Assembly (NCBI RefSeq): GCF_039522585.1
Contig: NZ_BAAADR010000017.1
Origin: Bisbaumannia salifodinae
GTDB lineage: Bacteria; Pseudomonadota; Gammaproteobacteria; Pseudomonadales; Halomonadaceae
Direction: 5' to 3' (one strand)
DNA length: 64,000 bases
Both the position numbers and the translations under genes were made by a program. Below are positions 45,116-54,406 of this stretch, in pieces. Numbering within the stretch: the stretch's first letter is position 1; the number at the start of each line of letters is the position of its first letter. The notes beneath the pieces were generated by a model. That model saw only the letters and a list, made by a program, of their open reading frames with translations, had not been told where the DNA came from and searched no databases.

Positions 45116-45928
45116 ATGACGGATACCCCTCTGGTGGAGGTGGACGATCTCCACTTCTCCCGCGGTGACAAGGAGATCTTCCGCGGGGTCTCGATGCGTA
45201 TTCCCCGTGGCAAGATCACCGCCATCATGGGGCCCAGCGGCACCGGCAAGACCACCCTGCTCAAGCTGATCGGCGCCCAGTTGGTGCCCGATGCGGGGCG
45301 GGTGTGCATCGCCGGTCAGGACGTCCATGCGCTCTCCCGCAAGGCGCTGTTCCGGCTGCGCCGGCGCATGGGCATGCTGTTCCAGAGCGGGGCCCTGTTC
45401 TCCGACCTGGATGTCTTCGAGAACGTGGCCTTCCCGCTGCGGGTGCATACCGACCTGCCGGAGCCGATGATTCGCGACCTGGTGCTGATGAAGCTCCAGG
45501 CGGTGGGGTTGCGCGGGGCGCGCCATCTGACGCCGGCGGAGCTCTCCGGGGGCATGGCGCGTCGCGTGGCCCTGGCCCGGGCCATCGCCCTGGACCCGGA
45601 GCTGATCCTCTATGACGAGCCCTTCGTGGGCCAGGACCCCATCTCCATGGGCGTGCTGGTGCAGCTGATCAAGCGCCTCAACGAGGCCCTGGGGCTGACC
45701 GCCGTGGTGGTCTCCCACGATATCAAGGAGACCCTCTCCATCGCCGACTATGTCTATGTGATCGCCGACGGCCAGGTGATGGCCGAGGGCACGCCGGCCA
45801 GCCTCGACGTGGAGCAGGACCCCCGGGTCAGCCAGTTCGTGCATGGCGAACCGGACGGCCCGGTGCCCTTCCACTACCCGGCGGTGGATTTCTACGGGGA
45901 TATCCTCGATACAGGGGCGCAGCGATGA
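45116..45928 (+). CDS. mlaF: Phospholipid transport ATPase MlaF
   Basis: 270 residues (E. coli 269). ATPase of the MlaFEDB complex that keeps outer-membrane lipid asymmetry. Walker A IMGPSGTGKTTLLKLIGAQL, signature LTPAELSGGMARRVALARAI, Walker B LILYDEPFVGQDP and VVVSHDIKETLSIADYV. An in-frame ATG at 45083 is also preceded by AGGA. The later start is preferred by family length. Overlaps mlaE by 4 bases. Confidence 0.94.
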   Translation: MTDTPLVEVDDLHFSRGDKEIFRGVSMRIPRGKITAIMGPSGTGKTTLLKLIGAQLVPDAGRVCIAGQDVHALSRKALFRLRRRMGMLFQSGALFSDLDVFENVAFPLRVHTDLPEPMIRDLVLMKLQAVGLRGARHLTPAELSGGMARRVALARAIALDPELILYDEPFVGQDPISMGVLVQLIKRLNEALGLTAVVVSHDIKETLSIADYVYVIADGQVMAEGTPASLDVEQDPRVSQFVHGEPDGPVPFHYPAVDFYGDILDTGAQR

Positions 45929-46707
45929 TTCCTCGCGTTATCGCCCTTGGGCGCCGGGGCTGCGACCTGCTCGAGGCCCTGGGGCGTTCCGGCCTCTTCC
46001 TGGCCCAGTCGGCCCTGGGGCGCCCCTCCCGGGAGGGCGTCTATCTCTGGTTGCGGCAGATGCATTTCGTCGGGGTGCTGTCGCTGGCCATCGTGCTGGT
46101 CTCCGGGCTCTTTATCGGCATGGTGCTGGCCCTGCAAGGCTACACCATCCTGATCGATTTCGGTGCCGAGCAGGCGCTCGGCCAGATGGTGGCCCTGTCG
46201 CTGCTGCGGGAGCTGGCGCCGGTGGTGGCGGCGCTGCTGTTCGCCGGGCGCGCCGGCTCGGCGCTGACCGCCGAGATCGGCCTGATGAAGGCCACCGAGC
46301 AGCTCACCAGCATGGAGATGATCGGCGTCGATCCCCTGCGGCGGGTGGTGGCGCCACGCCTCTGGGCCGGCTTCGTGTCGCTGCCGCTGCTCACCGTGGG
46401 CTTCAGCGTGGTGGGGATCTACGGGGGCTTCCTGGTGGGGGTCGAGTGGCTGGGGCTCTTCGAGGGCTCCTACTGGAGCAATATGCAGGCCAGCGTCGAT
46501 TTTATCGCCGACGTGGGGAACGGCATGCTCAAGAGCCTGGTGTTCGCCGTGGTGGTGACCTGGATCGCGGTCTTCCAGGGCTATGACCTGATCCCCACCT
46601 CGGAGGGGATCTCCCGGGCCACCACCCGCACCGTGGTCTACTCCTCCCTGGCGGTGCTGGGGCTCGACTTCGTGCTGACCGCGGTGATGTTCGGCGGCCT
46701 GTCATGA
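45925..46707 (+). CDS. mlaE: Phospholipid transport permease MlaE
   Basis: 260 residues, five to six helices, MlaE/YrbE domain. The conserved GLFIGMVLALQGYTILIDFG, VAALLFAGRAGSALTAEIGL (with the EIG motif) and MKATEQLTSMEMIGVDPLRR are clear. Start ATG overlaps the mlaF stop (ATGA). An 88-base gap follows before mlaD. Confidence 0.96.
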   Translation: MIPRVIALGRRGCDLLEALGRSGLFLAQSALGRPSREGVYLWLRQMHFVGVLSLAIVLVSGLFIGMVLALQGYTILIDFGAEQALGQMVALSLLRELAPVVAALLFAGRAGSALTAEIGLMKATEQLTSMEMIGVDPLRRVVAPRLWAGFVSLPLLTVGFSVVGIYGGFLVGVEWLGLFEGSYWSNMQASVDFIADVGNGMLKSLVFAVVVTWIAVFQGYDLIPTSEGISRATTRTVVYSSLAVLGLDFVLTAVMFGGLS

Positions 46708-46795
46708 GGCGTGTGAATCAATGGAGCGAGTCGATGCCGGACGGCGAGGGAAAGACGATGCAGGGTAGTCGGGTGATGGTTGGCGGAGAGCGCGC

Positions 46796-47260
46796 ATGAA
46801 ACGTAGCAAGACGATGGAGCTGGGGGTCGGGCTGTTTATGCTGGCCGGTATCCTGGGGCTGGTGTTCCTGGGCCTGAGGGTCAGCGGGCTGAGTCTGTCG
46901 ACGCCGGCGGATACCTTCACGCTGCAGGCCAACTTCGCCAATGTCGGCGGCCTCAAGCCCCGTGCCCGGGTGACCATGGCTGGGGTCAATGTGGGGCGGG
47001 TGAGTGCCATCGAGCTGGATACCGACTGGTACGATGCCCGGGTCACCCTGGAGCTGGATGCCGAGCTGGAGGAGCGCCTGTCCCGGGATACCACCGCGGC
47101 GATCCTCACCGCCGGCCTGCTCGGCGAGCAGTATGTCGGCCTCTCGCCGGGGGGCGATCCCGAGACCCTGGGCGATGGCGATACCCTTACCGATACCCAG
47201 TCGGCCCTGGTGCTGGAAGAGCTGATCCAGCAGTTCGTGTCGAATATGGTCAGTGACTGA
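46796..47260 (+). CDS. mlaD: Phospholipid-binding MCE protein MlaD
   Basis: 154 residues. One N-terminal helix (ELGVGLFMLAGILGLVFLGL) then an MCE domain (FTLQANFANVGGLKPRARVT, residues 38-115) that forms a hexameric lipid channel. LLGEQYVGLSPGGDPETL is the typical pore-loop region. E. coli MlaD is 183 residues. The shorter tail here is common. Confidence 0.95.
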   Translation: MKRSKTMELGVGLFMLAGILGLVFLGLRVSGLSLSTPADTFTLQANFANVGGLKPRARVTMAGVNVGRVSAIELDTDWYDARVTLELDAELEERLSRDTTAAILTAGLLGEQYVGLSPGGDPETLGDGDTLTDTQSALVLEELIQQFVSNMVSD

Positions 47261-47288
47261 GTCACCCCAGAGAAAAAAGGATGGCCCC

Positions 47289-47939
47289 ATGAATACCCTT
47301 ACCCCGACCCTGCTGCGTCCCTGGCTGGTGCTGCTGTGCCTGATGCTGGCGCTGCCGGCCCTGGCCCAGTCCAGCGATTCCCCCGAGCGACTGATCCGCG
47401 ACAGCATCGATGAGCTGATGGGTCAGATCGAGGGACGGCGCGACTACTTCGCCGACAACCTCGACGAGCTGGAGTCCCTGGTGGACGAGAGCCTCGAGGA
47501 GATCGCCGACTTCCGTTATATCGGCGCCAGCGTGATGGGGCGTTACTTCCAGAATGCCACCCCCCAGCAGCGGGCGCGCTTCGCCACCACCTTCCGCCAG
47601 ACCCTGATCGACACCTACGTCAAGGGCCTGGTGACCTTCGATTATCGCGAGCTGCGGGTGCTGGACAACCAGCGTCCCTCCCGCCAGCCGGACCAGGCCA
47701 GCGTCGAGATGGAAGTGGTGGCCGGCGACGGTCAGGTCTATCCGGTCAGCTACTCCCTGCGCCTGAGCGATGGCCAGTGGAAGGTGGTCAATGTGATCGT
47801 CAACGGCATCAACCTGGGCCTGACCTTCCGCAATCAGTTCGATCAGGCGATGCGCGACCAGGGACGCGACTACGACGCCGTGATCGATACCTGGGCACCG
47901 GAGGTGGGCGCCGAGGCTCTGGAAGAGGGCGGTGCATGA
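47289..47939 (+). CDS. mlaC: Periplasmic phospholipid shuttle MlaC
   Basis: 216 residues from ATG at 47289, with AAGGA at 8 bases. Signal peptide PWLVLLCLMLALPALAQ, then the Ttg2D/Tol-tolerance fold: RNATPQQRARFATTFRQTLI-like core (QNATPQQRARFATTFRQTL, residues 95-113) and NVIVNGINLGLTFRNQFDQA. Carries phospholipid between MlaA at the outer membrane and MlaD. Overlaps mlaB by 4 bases. Confidence 0.95.
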   Translation: MNTLTPTLLRPWLVLLCLMLALPALAQSSDSPERLIRDSIDELMGQIEGRRDYFADNLDELESLVDESLEEIADFRYIGASVMGRYFQNATPQQRARFATTFRQTLIDTYVKGLVTFDYRELRVLDNQRPSRQPDQASVEMEVVAGDGQVYPVSYSLRLSDGQWKVVNVIVNGINLGLTFRNQFDQAMRDQGRDYDAVIDTWAPEVGAEALEEGGA

Positions 47940-48274
47940 CGCTGCTGCTCGAGGCCCAGGGGGTGCGCCTCTCGGTCGAGGGGAATCGTCTGCGGGTGGA
48001 CGGGGACGTGGATTTCGAGGTCGCCGCTTCCCTGGCCGCCGCCGGTAGCGACTGGCTCGCCGACCTGCCCCCCGGCAGCCGGGTGGTGATCGATCTCGGC
48101 GGCGTCGACCGGGTCAGCAGCGCGGCCCTGAGCATGCTGCTGCAGTGGCTGCGCGACAGCCGCGGCGTCGGCGCCGAGGTGACCGAGGTGGCGCTCTCGG
48201 CCCCCCTGGCCCGGCTGACCCGTTTGGCGGACCTCGATGCCCTGCTGCCCGGCGTGGGGGCCGCGACCTCCTGA
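47936..48274 (+). CDS. mlaB: STAS-domain protein MlaB
   Basis: 112 residues. Cytoplasmic STAS subunit bound to MlaF and needed for its activity. The STAS core RVVIDLGGVDRVSSAALSML has the conserved Asp and Ser-Ser. ATG at 47936 overlaps the mlaC stop (ATGA at 47936-47939). Last of mlaFEDCB. Confidence 0.92.
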   Translation: MTLLLEAQGVRLSVEGNRLRVDGDVDFEVAASLAAAGSDWLADLPPGSRVVIDLGGVDRVSSAALSMLLQWLRDSRGVGAEVTEVALSAPLARLTRLADLDALLPGVGAATS

Positions 48275-48323
48275 GCGGCGCCTGTCGCGCCCCGGAGACG
48301 GCGCGCCGGCCGGTTGTCGCCGC

Positions 48324-48352
48324 GCGCCGCCATCGCCATCGGCGGCGCTTTT
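48324..48352 (+). terminator. Possible terminator after mlaB
   Basis: The 8-bp stem gcgccgcc/ggcggcgc (48324-48331 with 48341-48348) has a 9-base loop and is followed by four T, 50 bases after mlaB. Confidence 0.55.
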
Positions 48353-48427
48353 GATTACCATGGGCCTCCACGATTCCCGCTGCGCCCGCCGAGGGCGCCT
48401 GCTACCCACTCAAGGAGGCTTACGCCC

Positions 48428-48682
48428 ATGCAACCCAGTGATGTCAAGGCGCGGCTCGAGGCCCAGATCGAGGGCTGTGACTTCCATATCCAGGGCGAAG
48501 GCTGCAACTTCCAGGTGATCGCCGTAGGGGACGTCTTCGAGGGGCTCTCGCCGGTGAAGCGTCAGCAGCTGATCTATGGTGCCCTCGCCGAGGAGATCGC
48601 CAGTGGCGCCCTGCACGCCGTGAGCATCAAGACCTATACCCCGGCCCAGTGGCAAGGGGCCCCGGAAAACACCGGAGCCTGA
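48428..48682 (+). CDS. ibaG: BolA-family protein IbaG
   Basis: 84 residues. The BolA family binds [2Fe-2S] with monothiol glutaredoxin. IbaG (YrbA) is linked to acid stress. Core DVFEGLSPVKRQQLIYGALA holds the family helix, and the C-terminal HAVSIKTYTPAQW is typical. ATG at 48428 behind AAGGAGG. murA begins 8 bases after its stop, a conserved pair. Confidence 0.94.
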   Translation: MQPSDVKARLEAQIEGCDFHIQGEGCNFQVIAVGDVFEGLSPVKRQQLIYGALAEEIASGALHAVSIKTYTPAQWQGAPENTGA

Positions 48683-48690
48683 GCCGCCGC

Positions 48691-49953
48691 ATGGACAAGT
48701 TGATCATTACCGGCAATGGCGCCCTGGACGGCGAAGTCTGGGCCAGCGGCGCCAAGAACTCGGCCCTGCCGATCCTCTGTGCGACCCTGCTCTCCGAGGG
48801 GCCCGTGACCATCGGTAACCTGCCTCATCTGCAGGACATCACCACCACCCTGGAGCTGCTCGGGCGCATGGGTGTCGAGCCGGTGATGGGCGAGAAGATG
48901 ACCATCCAGCTCGATGGTGCCCAGGTACGGGATTGCCATGCCCCCTACGAGCTGGTCAAGAAGATGCGTGCCTCCATCCTGGTGCTGGGGCCGCTGCTCG
49001 CCCACTTCGGCCATGCCGACGTCTCCCTGCCGGGGGGCTGCGCCATCGGCTCGCGGCCGGTGGACCTGCATATCCGTGGCCTGGAGGCCATGGGGGCGGA
49101 CATTCGCGTCGAGGGCGGCTATATCCGCGCCCGGGTCGAGGGTCGTCTCAAGGGGGCGACCATCTTCTTCGATACCGTCACCGTGACCGGCACCGAGAAC
49201 CTGCTGATGGCCGCCACCCTGGCGGAAGGCACCACGGTGCTGGAGAACGCCGCCCGGGAACCCGAGGTGGTGGATCTGGCCGAGTGCCTGATCGGCATGG
49301 GCGCGAAGATCTCCGGCCAGGGCAGCGACACCATCACCATCGAGGGGGTGGAGCGGTTGCATGGCTGCTATCACGACGTGATGCCGGATCGTATCGAAAC
49401 CGGCACCTTCCTGGTAGCCGCCGCCATGACCCGCGGGCGGGTCAAGGTGCGTCGCACCCGGGCCGATGTGCTGGAGGCGGTGCTGGCCAAGCTGGAGGAG
49501 GCCGGTGCCAAGGTCACTACCGGCGAGGACTGGATCGAGGCGGACATGCAGGGGCGTCGTCCCCGGGCGGTGAATCTGCGTACCGCGCCTTACCCGGCCT
49601 TTCCCACCGATATGCAGGCCCAGTTCGTGGCCATGAATGCGCTGGCCGAGGGCACCGGACGCGTGGTGGAGACCATCTTCGAGAATCGTTTCATGCACGT
49701 CCAGGAGCTCAACCGCATGGGCGCCAATATTGCCCTGGAGGGCAATACCGCCGTGGTCACCGGCGTCGAGCGACTCTCCGGTGCACCGGTGATGGCCACC
49801 GACCTACGCGCTTCCGCCTCCCTGGTGGTGGCGGCGATGATGGCGGAGGGCGAGACCCTGGTGGACCGCATCTATCATATCGATCGGGGCTATGAGTGCA
49901 TCGAGGAGAAGCTGCAGCTGCTCGGTGCCAAGATCCGCCGTGTACCGGGCTAG
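48691..49953 (+). CDS. murA: UDP-GlcNAc 1-carboxyvinyltransferase MurA
   Basis: 420 residues (E. coli 419). First committed step of peptidoglycan synthesis, adding enolpyruvate to UDP-GlcNAc. MDKLIITGNGALDGEVWASG is the family start, and the active-site Cys117 is in LPGGCAIGSRPVD, so it should be fosfomycin sensitive. Also RTAPYPAFPTDMQAQF and TIFENRFMHVQELNRMGA. Upstream of hisG in one run. Confidence 0.97.
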   Translation: MDKLIITGNGALDGEVWASGAKNSALPILCATLLSEGPVTIGNLPHLQDITTTLELLGRMGVEPVMGEKMTIQLDGAQVRDCHAPYELVKKMRASILVLGPLLAHFGHADVSLPGGCAIGSRPVDLHIRGLEAMGADIRVEGGYIRARVEGRLKGATIFFDTVTVTGTENLLMAATLAEGTTVLENAAREPEVVDLAECLIGMGAKISGQGSDTITIEGVERLHGCYHDVMPDRIETGTFLVAAAMTRGRVKVRRTRADVLEAVLAKLEEAGAKVTTGEDWIEADMQGRRPRAVNLRTAPYPAFPTDMQAQFVAMNALAEGTGRVVETIFENRFMHVQELNRMGANIALEGNTAVVTGVERLSGAPVMATDLRASASLVVAAMMAEGETLVDRIYHIDRGYECIEEKLQLLGAKIRRVPG

Positions 49954-49994
49954 GCGCCTGGCGGCCCTGATTCCATGGACCTGTGAAGCCTCTT

Positions 49995-50648
49995 ATGTCT
50001 AAACAACTGATCCTGGCCCTCTCCAAGGGCCGCATCCTCGACGAGACCCTGCCGTTGCTGGCCGATGCCGGCATCGAGCCCGCCGAGGACCTGGGCAAGA
50101 GCCGCAAGCTGCTCTTCGATACCAACCTGCCCGATGTGAAGCTGGTGGTGATTCGCGCCACCGACGTGCCCACCTATGTGCAGTTGGGTGCCGCCGATCT
50201 CGGCGTGGCCGGCAAGGATGTGCTGCTGGAGCACGGTGTCGAGGGCCTCTACGAGCCCCTCGACCTGGAGATCGCCAAGTGCAAGCTGATGACCGCCGGG
50301 GTCAAGGGCGCCGAGCCGAGCCACGCCCGGCGCCGGGTGGCCACCAAGTTCGTCAAGGTGGCGCGACGCTACTACGCCGAGCAGGGCATCCAGGCCGAGG
50401 TGATCAAGCTCTACGGGGCCATGGAGCTGGCGCCGCTGATGAACCTGGCCGACGAGATCGTCGATATCGTCGATACCGGCAATACCCTGCGTGCCAATGG
50501 CATGGAGCCCCGCGAGCTGATCGCCGAGATCAGCACCCGGCTGGTGGTCAACAAGGCCGCCATGACCATGAAACACGAGCGCCTCAAGCCGTTGCTGGAA
50601 CGCCTCGAGGCCGCCGTGGCGGCGCGTCGCCAGGTCGCCGAGGCCTGA
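49995..50648 (+). CDS. hisG: ATP phosphoribosyltransferase, short form
   Basis: 217 residues. First step of histidine synthesis. The short catalytic form lacks the C-terminal regulatory domain and normally needs HisZ, which is not in the window. LILALSKGRILDETLPLL at the start, and the PRPP loop EIVDIVDTGNTLRANGMEPR near residue 155. ATG at 49995 is chosen. A GTG four codons earlier is the alternative, and neither has a strong ribosome site. Confidence 0.94.
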   Translation: MSKQLILALSKGRILDETLPLLADAGIEPAEDLGKSRKLLFDTNLPDVKLVVIRATDVPTYVQLGAADLGVAGKDVLLEHGVEGLYEPLDLEIAKCKLMTAGVKGAEPSHARRRVATKFVKVARRYYAEQGIQAEVIKLYGAMELAPLMNLADEIVDIVDTGNTLRANGMEPRELIAEISTRLVVNKAAMTMKHERLKPLLERLEAAVAARRQVAEA

Positions 50649-50784
50649 TCGCGCCAGCGCCCCTACGTCCAATGGGAATCGGTAGCTAACCGCGCTAGCC
50701 CTGCCCATGGGGCCTTCGGGATTGCCCGCCATCATCGATGGCGGCATGCTGGAGGCCCCGTGTCGACCCTGACAAGAGAGAACC

Positions 50785-52092
50785 ATGACCGCACTCGATA
50801 TCGCCCGACTCTCCACCCGTGACTCCGACTTCACCGCGCGCCTCGACGGCCTGCTGGCCTGGGAAGGCGTCTCCGATGCCGAGGTGCAGCATCGGGTCGA
50901 GGCGATCATTGCCGACGTGCGCGCCCGGGGCGATGCGGCCCTGGTGGAGCTCTCCAATCGCTTCGACCGCCTCTCGGTCAACGGCATGGACGAACTTACC
51001 CTGACGCCCGAACGGCTGCGTCAGGCCTTCGACGGCCTGCCGGAGGTCCAGCGCGAGGCCCTGCGCGTCGCCGCCGAGCGGGTGCGGGTCTACCACGAGC
51101 GCCAGAAGCCCGAGTCCTGGCAGTACACCGAGGCCGACGGCAGCGTGCTGGGCCAGCAGGTCACGCCCCTGGATCGTGCCGGCATCTATGTGCCCGGCGG
51201 CAAGGCGGCCTATCCCTCCTCGGTGCTGATGAATGCCATCCCCGCTCATGTGGCCGGGGTCAAGGAGATCATCATGGTGGTGCCGACCCCGGACGGGGTG
51301 CTCAACGAGCTGGTACTGGCCGCCGCTCACCTGGCCGGCGTCGATCGGGTCTTCACCCTCGGCGGTGCCCAGGCGGTGGCGGCCCTGGCCTACGGCACCG
51401 AGACGGTGCCGCGGGTCGACAAGATCGTCGGTCCCGGTAATATCTATGTGGCCACCGCCAAACGGGCGGTCTTCGGCCAGGTGGGGATCGACATGATCGC
51501 CGGCCCCTCGGAGATCCTGGTGCTCTCCGATGGCGGCACCGACCCGGAGTGGCTGGCCATGGACCTCTTCTCCCAGGCCGAGCACGACGAGGATGCCCAG
51601 TCGATCTTCGTCAGTTGGGACGCCGAGCACCTGGAGGCGGTGGCCGAGGCCATGGCACGGCTGCTGCCGAGCCTGGAGCGGGAGGCCATCGCCCGGGAGT
51701 CCCTGGCCCAGCGTGGTGCCCTGATCCATTGCCGGGACGAGACCGAGGCGGTGGAGCTGATCAATCGCATCGCCGCCGAGCACCTGGAGCTCTCGGTGGC
51801 CGACCCGGACGCCTGGCTGCCCCGGGTGCGCCATGCCGGGGCCATCTTCATGGGGCGTCATACCGCCGAGGCCCTGGGTGACTACTGCGCCGGCCCCAAT
51901 CATGTGCTGCCCACCTCCGGTACCGCGCGTTTCTCCTCGCCGCTGGGGGTCTACGACTTCCAGAAGCGCTCCTCGATCATCCACTGTTCCGAGGTCGGGG
52001 CCTCCAGCCTGGGGCCCACCGCCTCGATCCTGGCCCGGGGCGAGTCCCTGACCGCGCATGCCCGTTCGGCGGAATATCGCATCAAGTCGTGA
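50785..52092 (+). CDS. hisD: Histidinol dehydrogenase
   Basis: 435 residues. Last two oxidations from histidinol to histidine, zinc dependent. Signature VDKIVGPGNIYVATAKRAVF with IDMIAGPSEILVLSD, and the zinc/catalytic SQAEHDEDAQSIFVS. C-terminal AEALGDYCAGPNHVLPTSGT. 136 bases from hisG with a foldback between. hisC, often next in this order, is absent, and a terminator follows. Confidence 0.97.
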   Translation: MTALDIARLSTRDSDFTARLDGLLAWEGVSDAEVQHRVEAIIADVRARGDAALVELSNRFDRLSVNGMDELTLTPERLRQAFDGLPEVQREALRVAAERVRVYHERQKPESWQYTEADGSVLGQQVTPLDRAGIYVPGGKAAYPSSVLMNAIPAHVAGVKEIIMVVPTPDGVLNELVLAAAHLAGVDRVFTLGGAQAVAALAYGTETVPRVDKIVGPGNIYVATAKRAVFGQVGIDMIAGPSEILVLSDGGTDPEWLAMDLFSQAEHDEDAQSIFVSWDAEHLEAVAEAMARLLPSLEREAIARESLAQRGALIHCRDETEAVELINRIAAEHLELSVADPDAWLPRVRHAGAIFMGRHTAEALGDYCAGPNHVLPTSGTARFSSPLGVYDFQKRSSIIHCSEVGASSLGPTASILARGESLTAHARSAEYRIKS

Positions 52093-52125
52093 GTCGGTCG
52101 GGTGGGTATCGACGACGATGCCAAC

Positions 52126-52163
52126 AACGACAAGGGCCCCGCCTAGGCGGGGCCCTTGTCGTT
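52126..52163. terminator. Bidirectional terminator between hisD and algW
   Basis: A perfect 18-bp stem (52126-52143 with 52146-52163) with a tiny ta centre, edged by AA and TT, lies between convergent genes. Confidence 0.8.
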
Positions 52164-52250
52164 CAGGGAGAGGCGAATCAGCGCTGGCGCGGCTCCGGGG
52201 GCGGGTGCTCGCCGCTGTCGAGAGCCGGCTCCAGGCGCTGGTCGCGGGAG

Positions 52251-53474
52251 TTAGGGGCGTTGCTCTGGGCCATTAGGGGTGGACGGCGTCGGGCGCTCGC
52301 CCACCTCCAGCACCAGTTCCAGGGGCTGGCCGCCGCGAATCACCGTCAGCGGTAGCTCGGCGCCGGGGGCGATGGCGGCGATATCGCTCATCGCCACCCG
52401 GGCGTCGAGGATGGGGCGTCCGTCCACCTCCAGCAACACGTCGCCGGGGCGCAGGCCGGCGCGGTCCGCGGGGCCGTCGGCCATGACCCCGGCGATCACC
52501 ACGCCGCGGGGCGTCTGCAGGCCGAAGGAGAGGGCCAGCTCCGGGGTCATCTCCTGGGCCTCGATGCCCAGCCAGCCGCGGATCACCCGGCCCTGAGTGA
52601 CCAGCTCCTCGAGGATATTGCGGGCCAGGTTGGCGGGAATCGCGAAGCCGATGCCCTGGGAGCCGCCGGAGCGGGAGAAGATGGCGGTATTGATGCCCAC
52701 CAGGGCGCCCTCCGGGTCGATCAGGGCGCCGCCGGAGTTGCCCGGGTTGATGGCCGCATCGGTCTGGATAAAGTCCTCATAGGCGTTGAGGCCCAGGTGG
52801 CTGCGACCGGTGGCGCTGATGATCCCCATGGTCACCGTCTGGCCGACCCCGAAGGGGTTGCCGATGGCCAGGGCCACGTCGCCCACCGCCACCCGGCTGG
52901 AGTCCGAGAGGGCGATCACCGGCAGCTCGTCCAGCTCGATGCGCAGTACCGCCAGGTCGCTCTCCGGGTCGGTGCCGATGACTTCGGCCAGGGTCTCACG
53001 ACCATCCCGCAGGGCCACCTGGATCTGGTCGGCGCCGCCGATCACATGGTGGTTGGTCAGCACATAGCCGTCGCGGCTGACGATGACGCCGGAGCCCAGG
53101 CTGGAGAGCATGCGTTGCCGGCTGGGCAGGTCGTCGCCGTAGAACTGGCGGAAGAAGGGGTCGGACATCAGCGGGTGCTCGTCGCGCTCGACGATCCGCG
53201 ACGAGTAGATATTGACCACCGCCGGGGCGGCGCGCTCCACCGCCTCGGCGTAGCTGACCGGCCCCTGGCCGCGGTTCAGGGGCGGGGCCTGCTCGATCTC
53301 CGGTGAGGGGCGGGAGGCGGGTCGGGCCTCCTCGCTGGCGACGGGGAGGGCGTCGGGTTCCGGGGTCGGCGCCGGGTCGCGCCCGCCCAGTTGAGGAAAG
53401 AGCAGTAGCAGGAGGGCGGCGATGACCAGGCCCGCCAGGGCCGGCCATAGCCAGGAGATCAGCTTGCGACCCAT
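52251..53474 (-). CDS. algW: DegS/AlgW-type periplasmic serine protease
   Basis: 407 residues from ATG at 53474, behind GGGAG. N-terminal anchor ISWLWPALAGLVIAALLLLL, then a Pro/Ala-rich linker (PTPEPDALPVASEEARPASR), trypsin-like domain with His in YVLTNHHVIGGADQ, Asp in DPESDLAVLRIELDE and Ser in DAAINPGNSGGALIDP, and one PDZ domain (VMADGPADRAGLRPGDVLLE). One PDZ plus membrane anchor is the DegS/AlgW layout, which cuts the anti-sigma factor of RpoE/AlgU. The linker makes it longer than DegS (355). Convergent with hisD. Confidence 0.88.
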   Translation of the reverse strand: MGRKLISWLWPALAGLVIAALLLLLFPQLGGRDPAPTPEPDALPVASEEARPASRPSPEIEQAPPLNRGQGPVSYAEAVERAAPAVVNIYSSRIVERDEHPLMSDPFFRQFYGDDLPSRQRMLSSLGSGVIVSRDGYVLTNHHVIGGADQIQVALRDGRETLAEVIGTDPESDLAVLRIELDELPVIALSDSSRVAVGDVALAIGNPFGVGQTVTMGIISATGRSHLGLNAYEDFIQTDAAINPGNSGGALIDPEGALVGINTAIFSRSGGSQGIGFAIPANLARNILEELVTQGRVIRGWLGIEAQEMTPELALSFGLQTPRGVVIAGVMADGPADRAGLRPGDVLLEVDGRPILDARVAMSDIAAIAPGAELPLTVIRGGQPLELVLEVGERPTPSTPNGPEQRP

Positions 53475-53562
53475 GCGGGGCTCCCGGTCTGGCGTGGCGG
53501 GGCCTCCGCCACAGTGGTTACAATGGCCGATAGTGTAACATCGCCCCAATCGAGGAGCAGGA

Positions 53563-54321
53563 ATGATCAGACGCGACGAGCTGGTGGCGGCCTGCCAGGC
53601 CGAGCTTCGGGCCGAGGGCTTCAGGGACTATACCGTCAATGGCTTGCAGGTGGCGGGCCGGGAGCGGGTGACCCGGATAATGAGCGGAGTCACTGCTTGC
53701 CAGGCCCTGCTCGACGAGGCGGTGGCCTGGGACGCCGATCTGCTGCTGGTGCACCACGGCTACTTCTGGAAGAACGAACCGGTGCCGATCACCGGCATCA
53801 AGCAACGACGGCTCAAGACGTTGCTGGGTCACGATATCAGCCTGCTGGCCTATCACCTGCCGCTGGATGCCCATATCACCCTGGGCAACAACGCTCGGCT
53901 CGGCGAGCGCCTGGGGCTGCGTGCCAGCGGCTGCGCCGATGGCGAATTGGGGGAGGGGCTGGTATGGCTGGGCGAGCCCGATCTGTCCCTGGACGATACG
54001 GCCCTTGCCGCGCGGATCGCCGAGCGCCTGGGCCGCGAGCCGCTGCTGGTCTCGGGGCATGAGGGCCCTCTCGAGCGCATCGCCTGGTGCACCGGCGGCG
54101 CCCAGGACATGATCACCCTGGCCCACGAGGCCGGTGCCCAGGCCTTTATCTCCGGGGAGATCTCCGAGCGCACCACCCATCTGGCCCGGGAGCTGGGCAT
54201 CAGCTACCTGGCGGCGGGTCACCATGCCACCGAGCGCTATGGGGTCCAGGCATTGGGCGACTGGCTGGCCGAGCGCTTCGCTATCGAGCATCGCTTCGTG
54301 GATATCGATAATCCTGCCTGA
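53563..54321 (+). CDS. Nif3-like dinuclear metal-centre protein (YbgI)
   Basis: 252 residues. NIF3 family hexamer with a two-metal site. Proposed GTP cyclohydrolase-like or DNA-repair roles are not settled. Metal-binding stretches: LLLVHHGYFWKNEPVPITGI and LAYHLPLDAHITLGNNARL, and the C-terminal SYLAAGHHATERYGVQALGD with HHxxE. Divergent from algW across 88 bases. Ends in a long hairpin shared with zapG. Confidence 0.93.
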   Translation: MIRRDELVAACQAELRAEGFRDYTVNGLQVAGRERVTRIMSGVTACQALLDEAVAWDADLLLVHHGYFWKNEPVPITGIKQRRLKTLLGHDISLLAYHLPLDAHITLGNNARLGERLGLRASGCADGELGEGLVWLGEPDLSLDDTALAARIAERLGREPLLVSGHEGPLERIAWCTGGAQDMITLAHEAGAQAFISGEISERTTHLARELGISYLAAGHHATERYGVQALGDWLAERFAIEHRFVDIDNPA

Positions 54322-54340
54322 GAGGCACCCAGGGTAGGGC

Positions 54341-54385
54341 CCAAACGCATGGGGCCAGGCATATTGCCTGGCCCCATGCGTTTGG
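54341..54385. terminator. Very long bidirectional terminator hairpin
   Basis: A 21-bp perfect stem (54341-54361 with 54365-54385) with a 3-base loop, 20 bases after the Nif3-like gene and before the duplicated zapG tail on the other strand. Confidence 0.75.
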
Positions 54386-54406
54386 TGTGTGTTTATTGCG
54401 GCTGAT

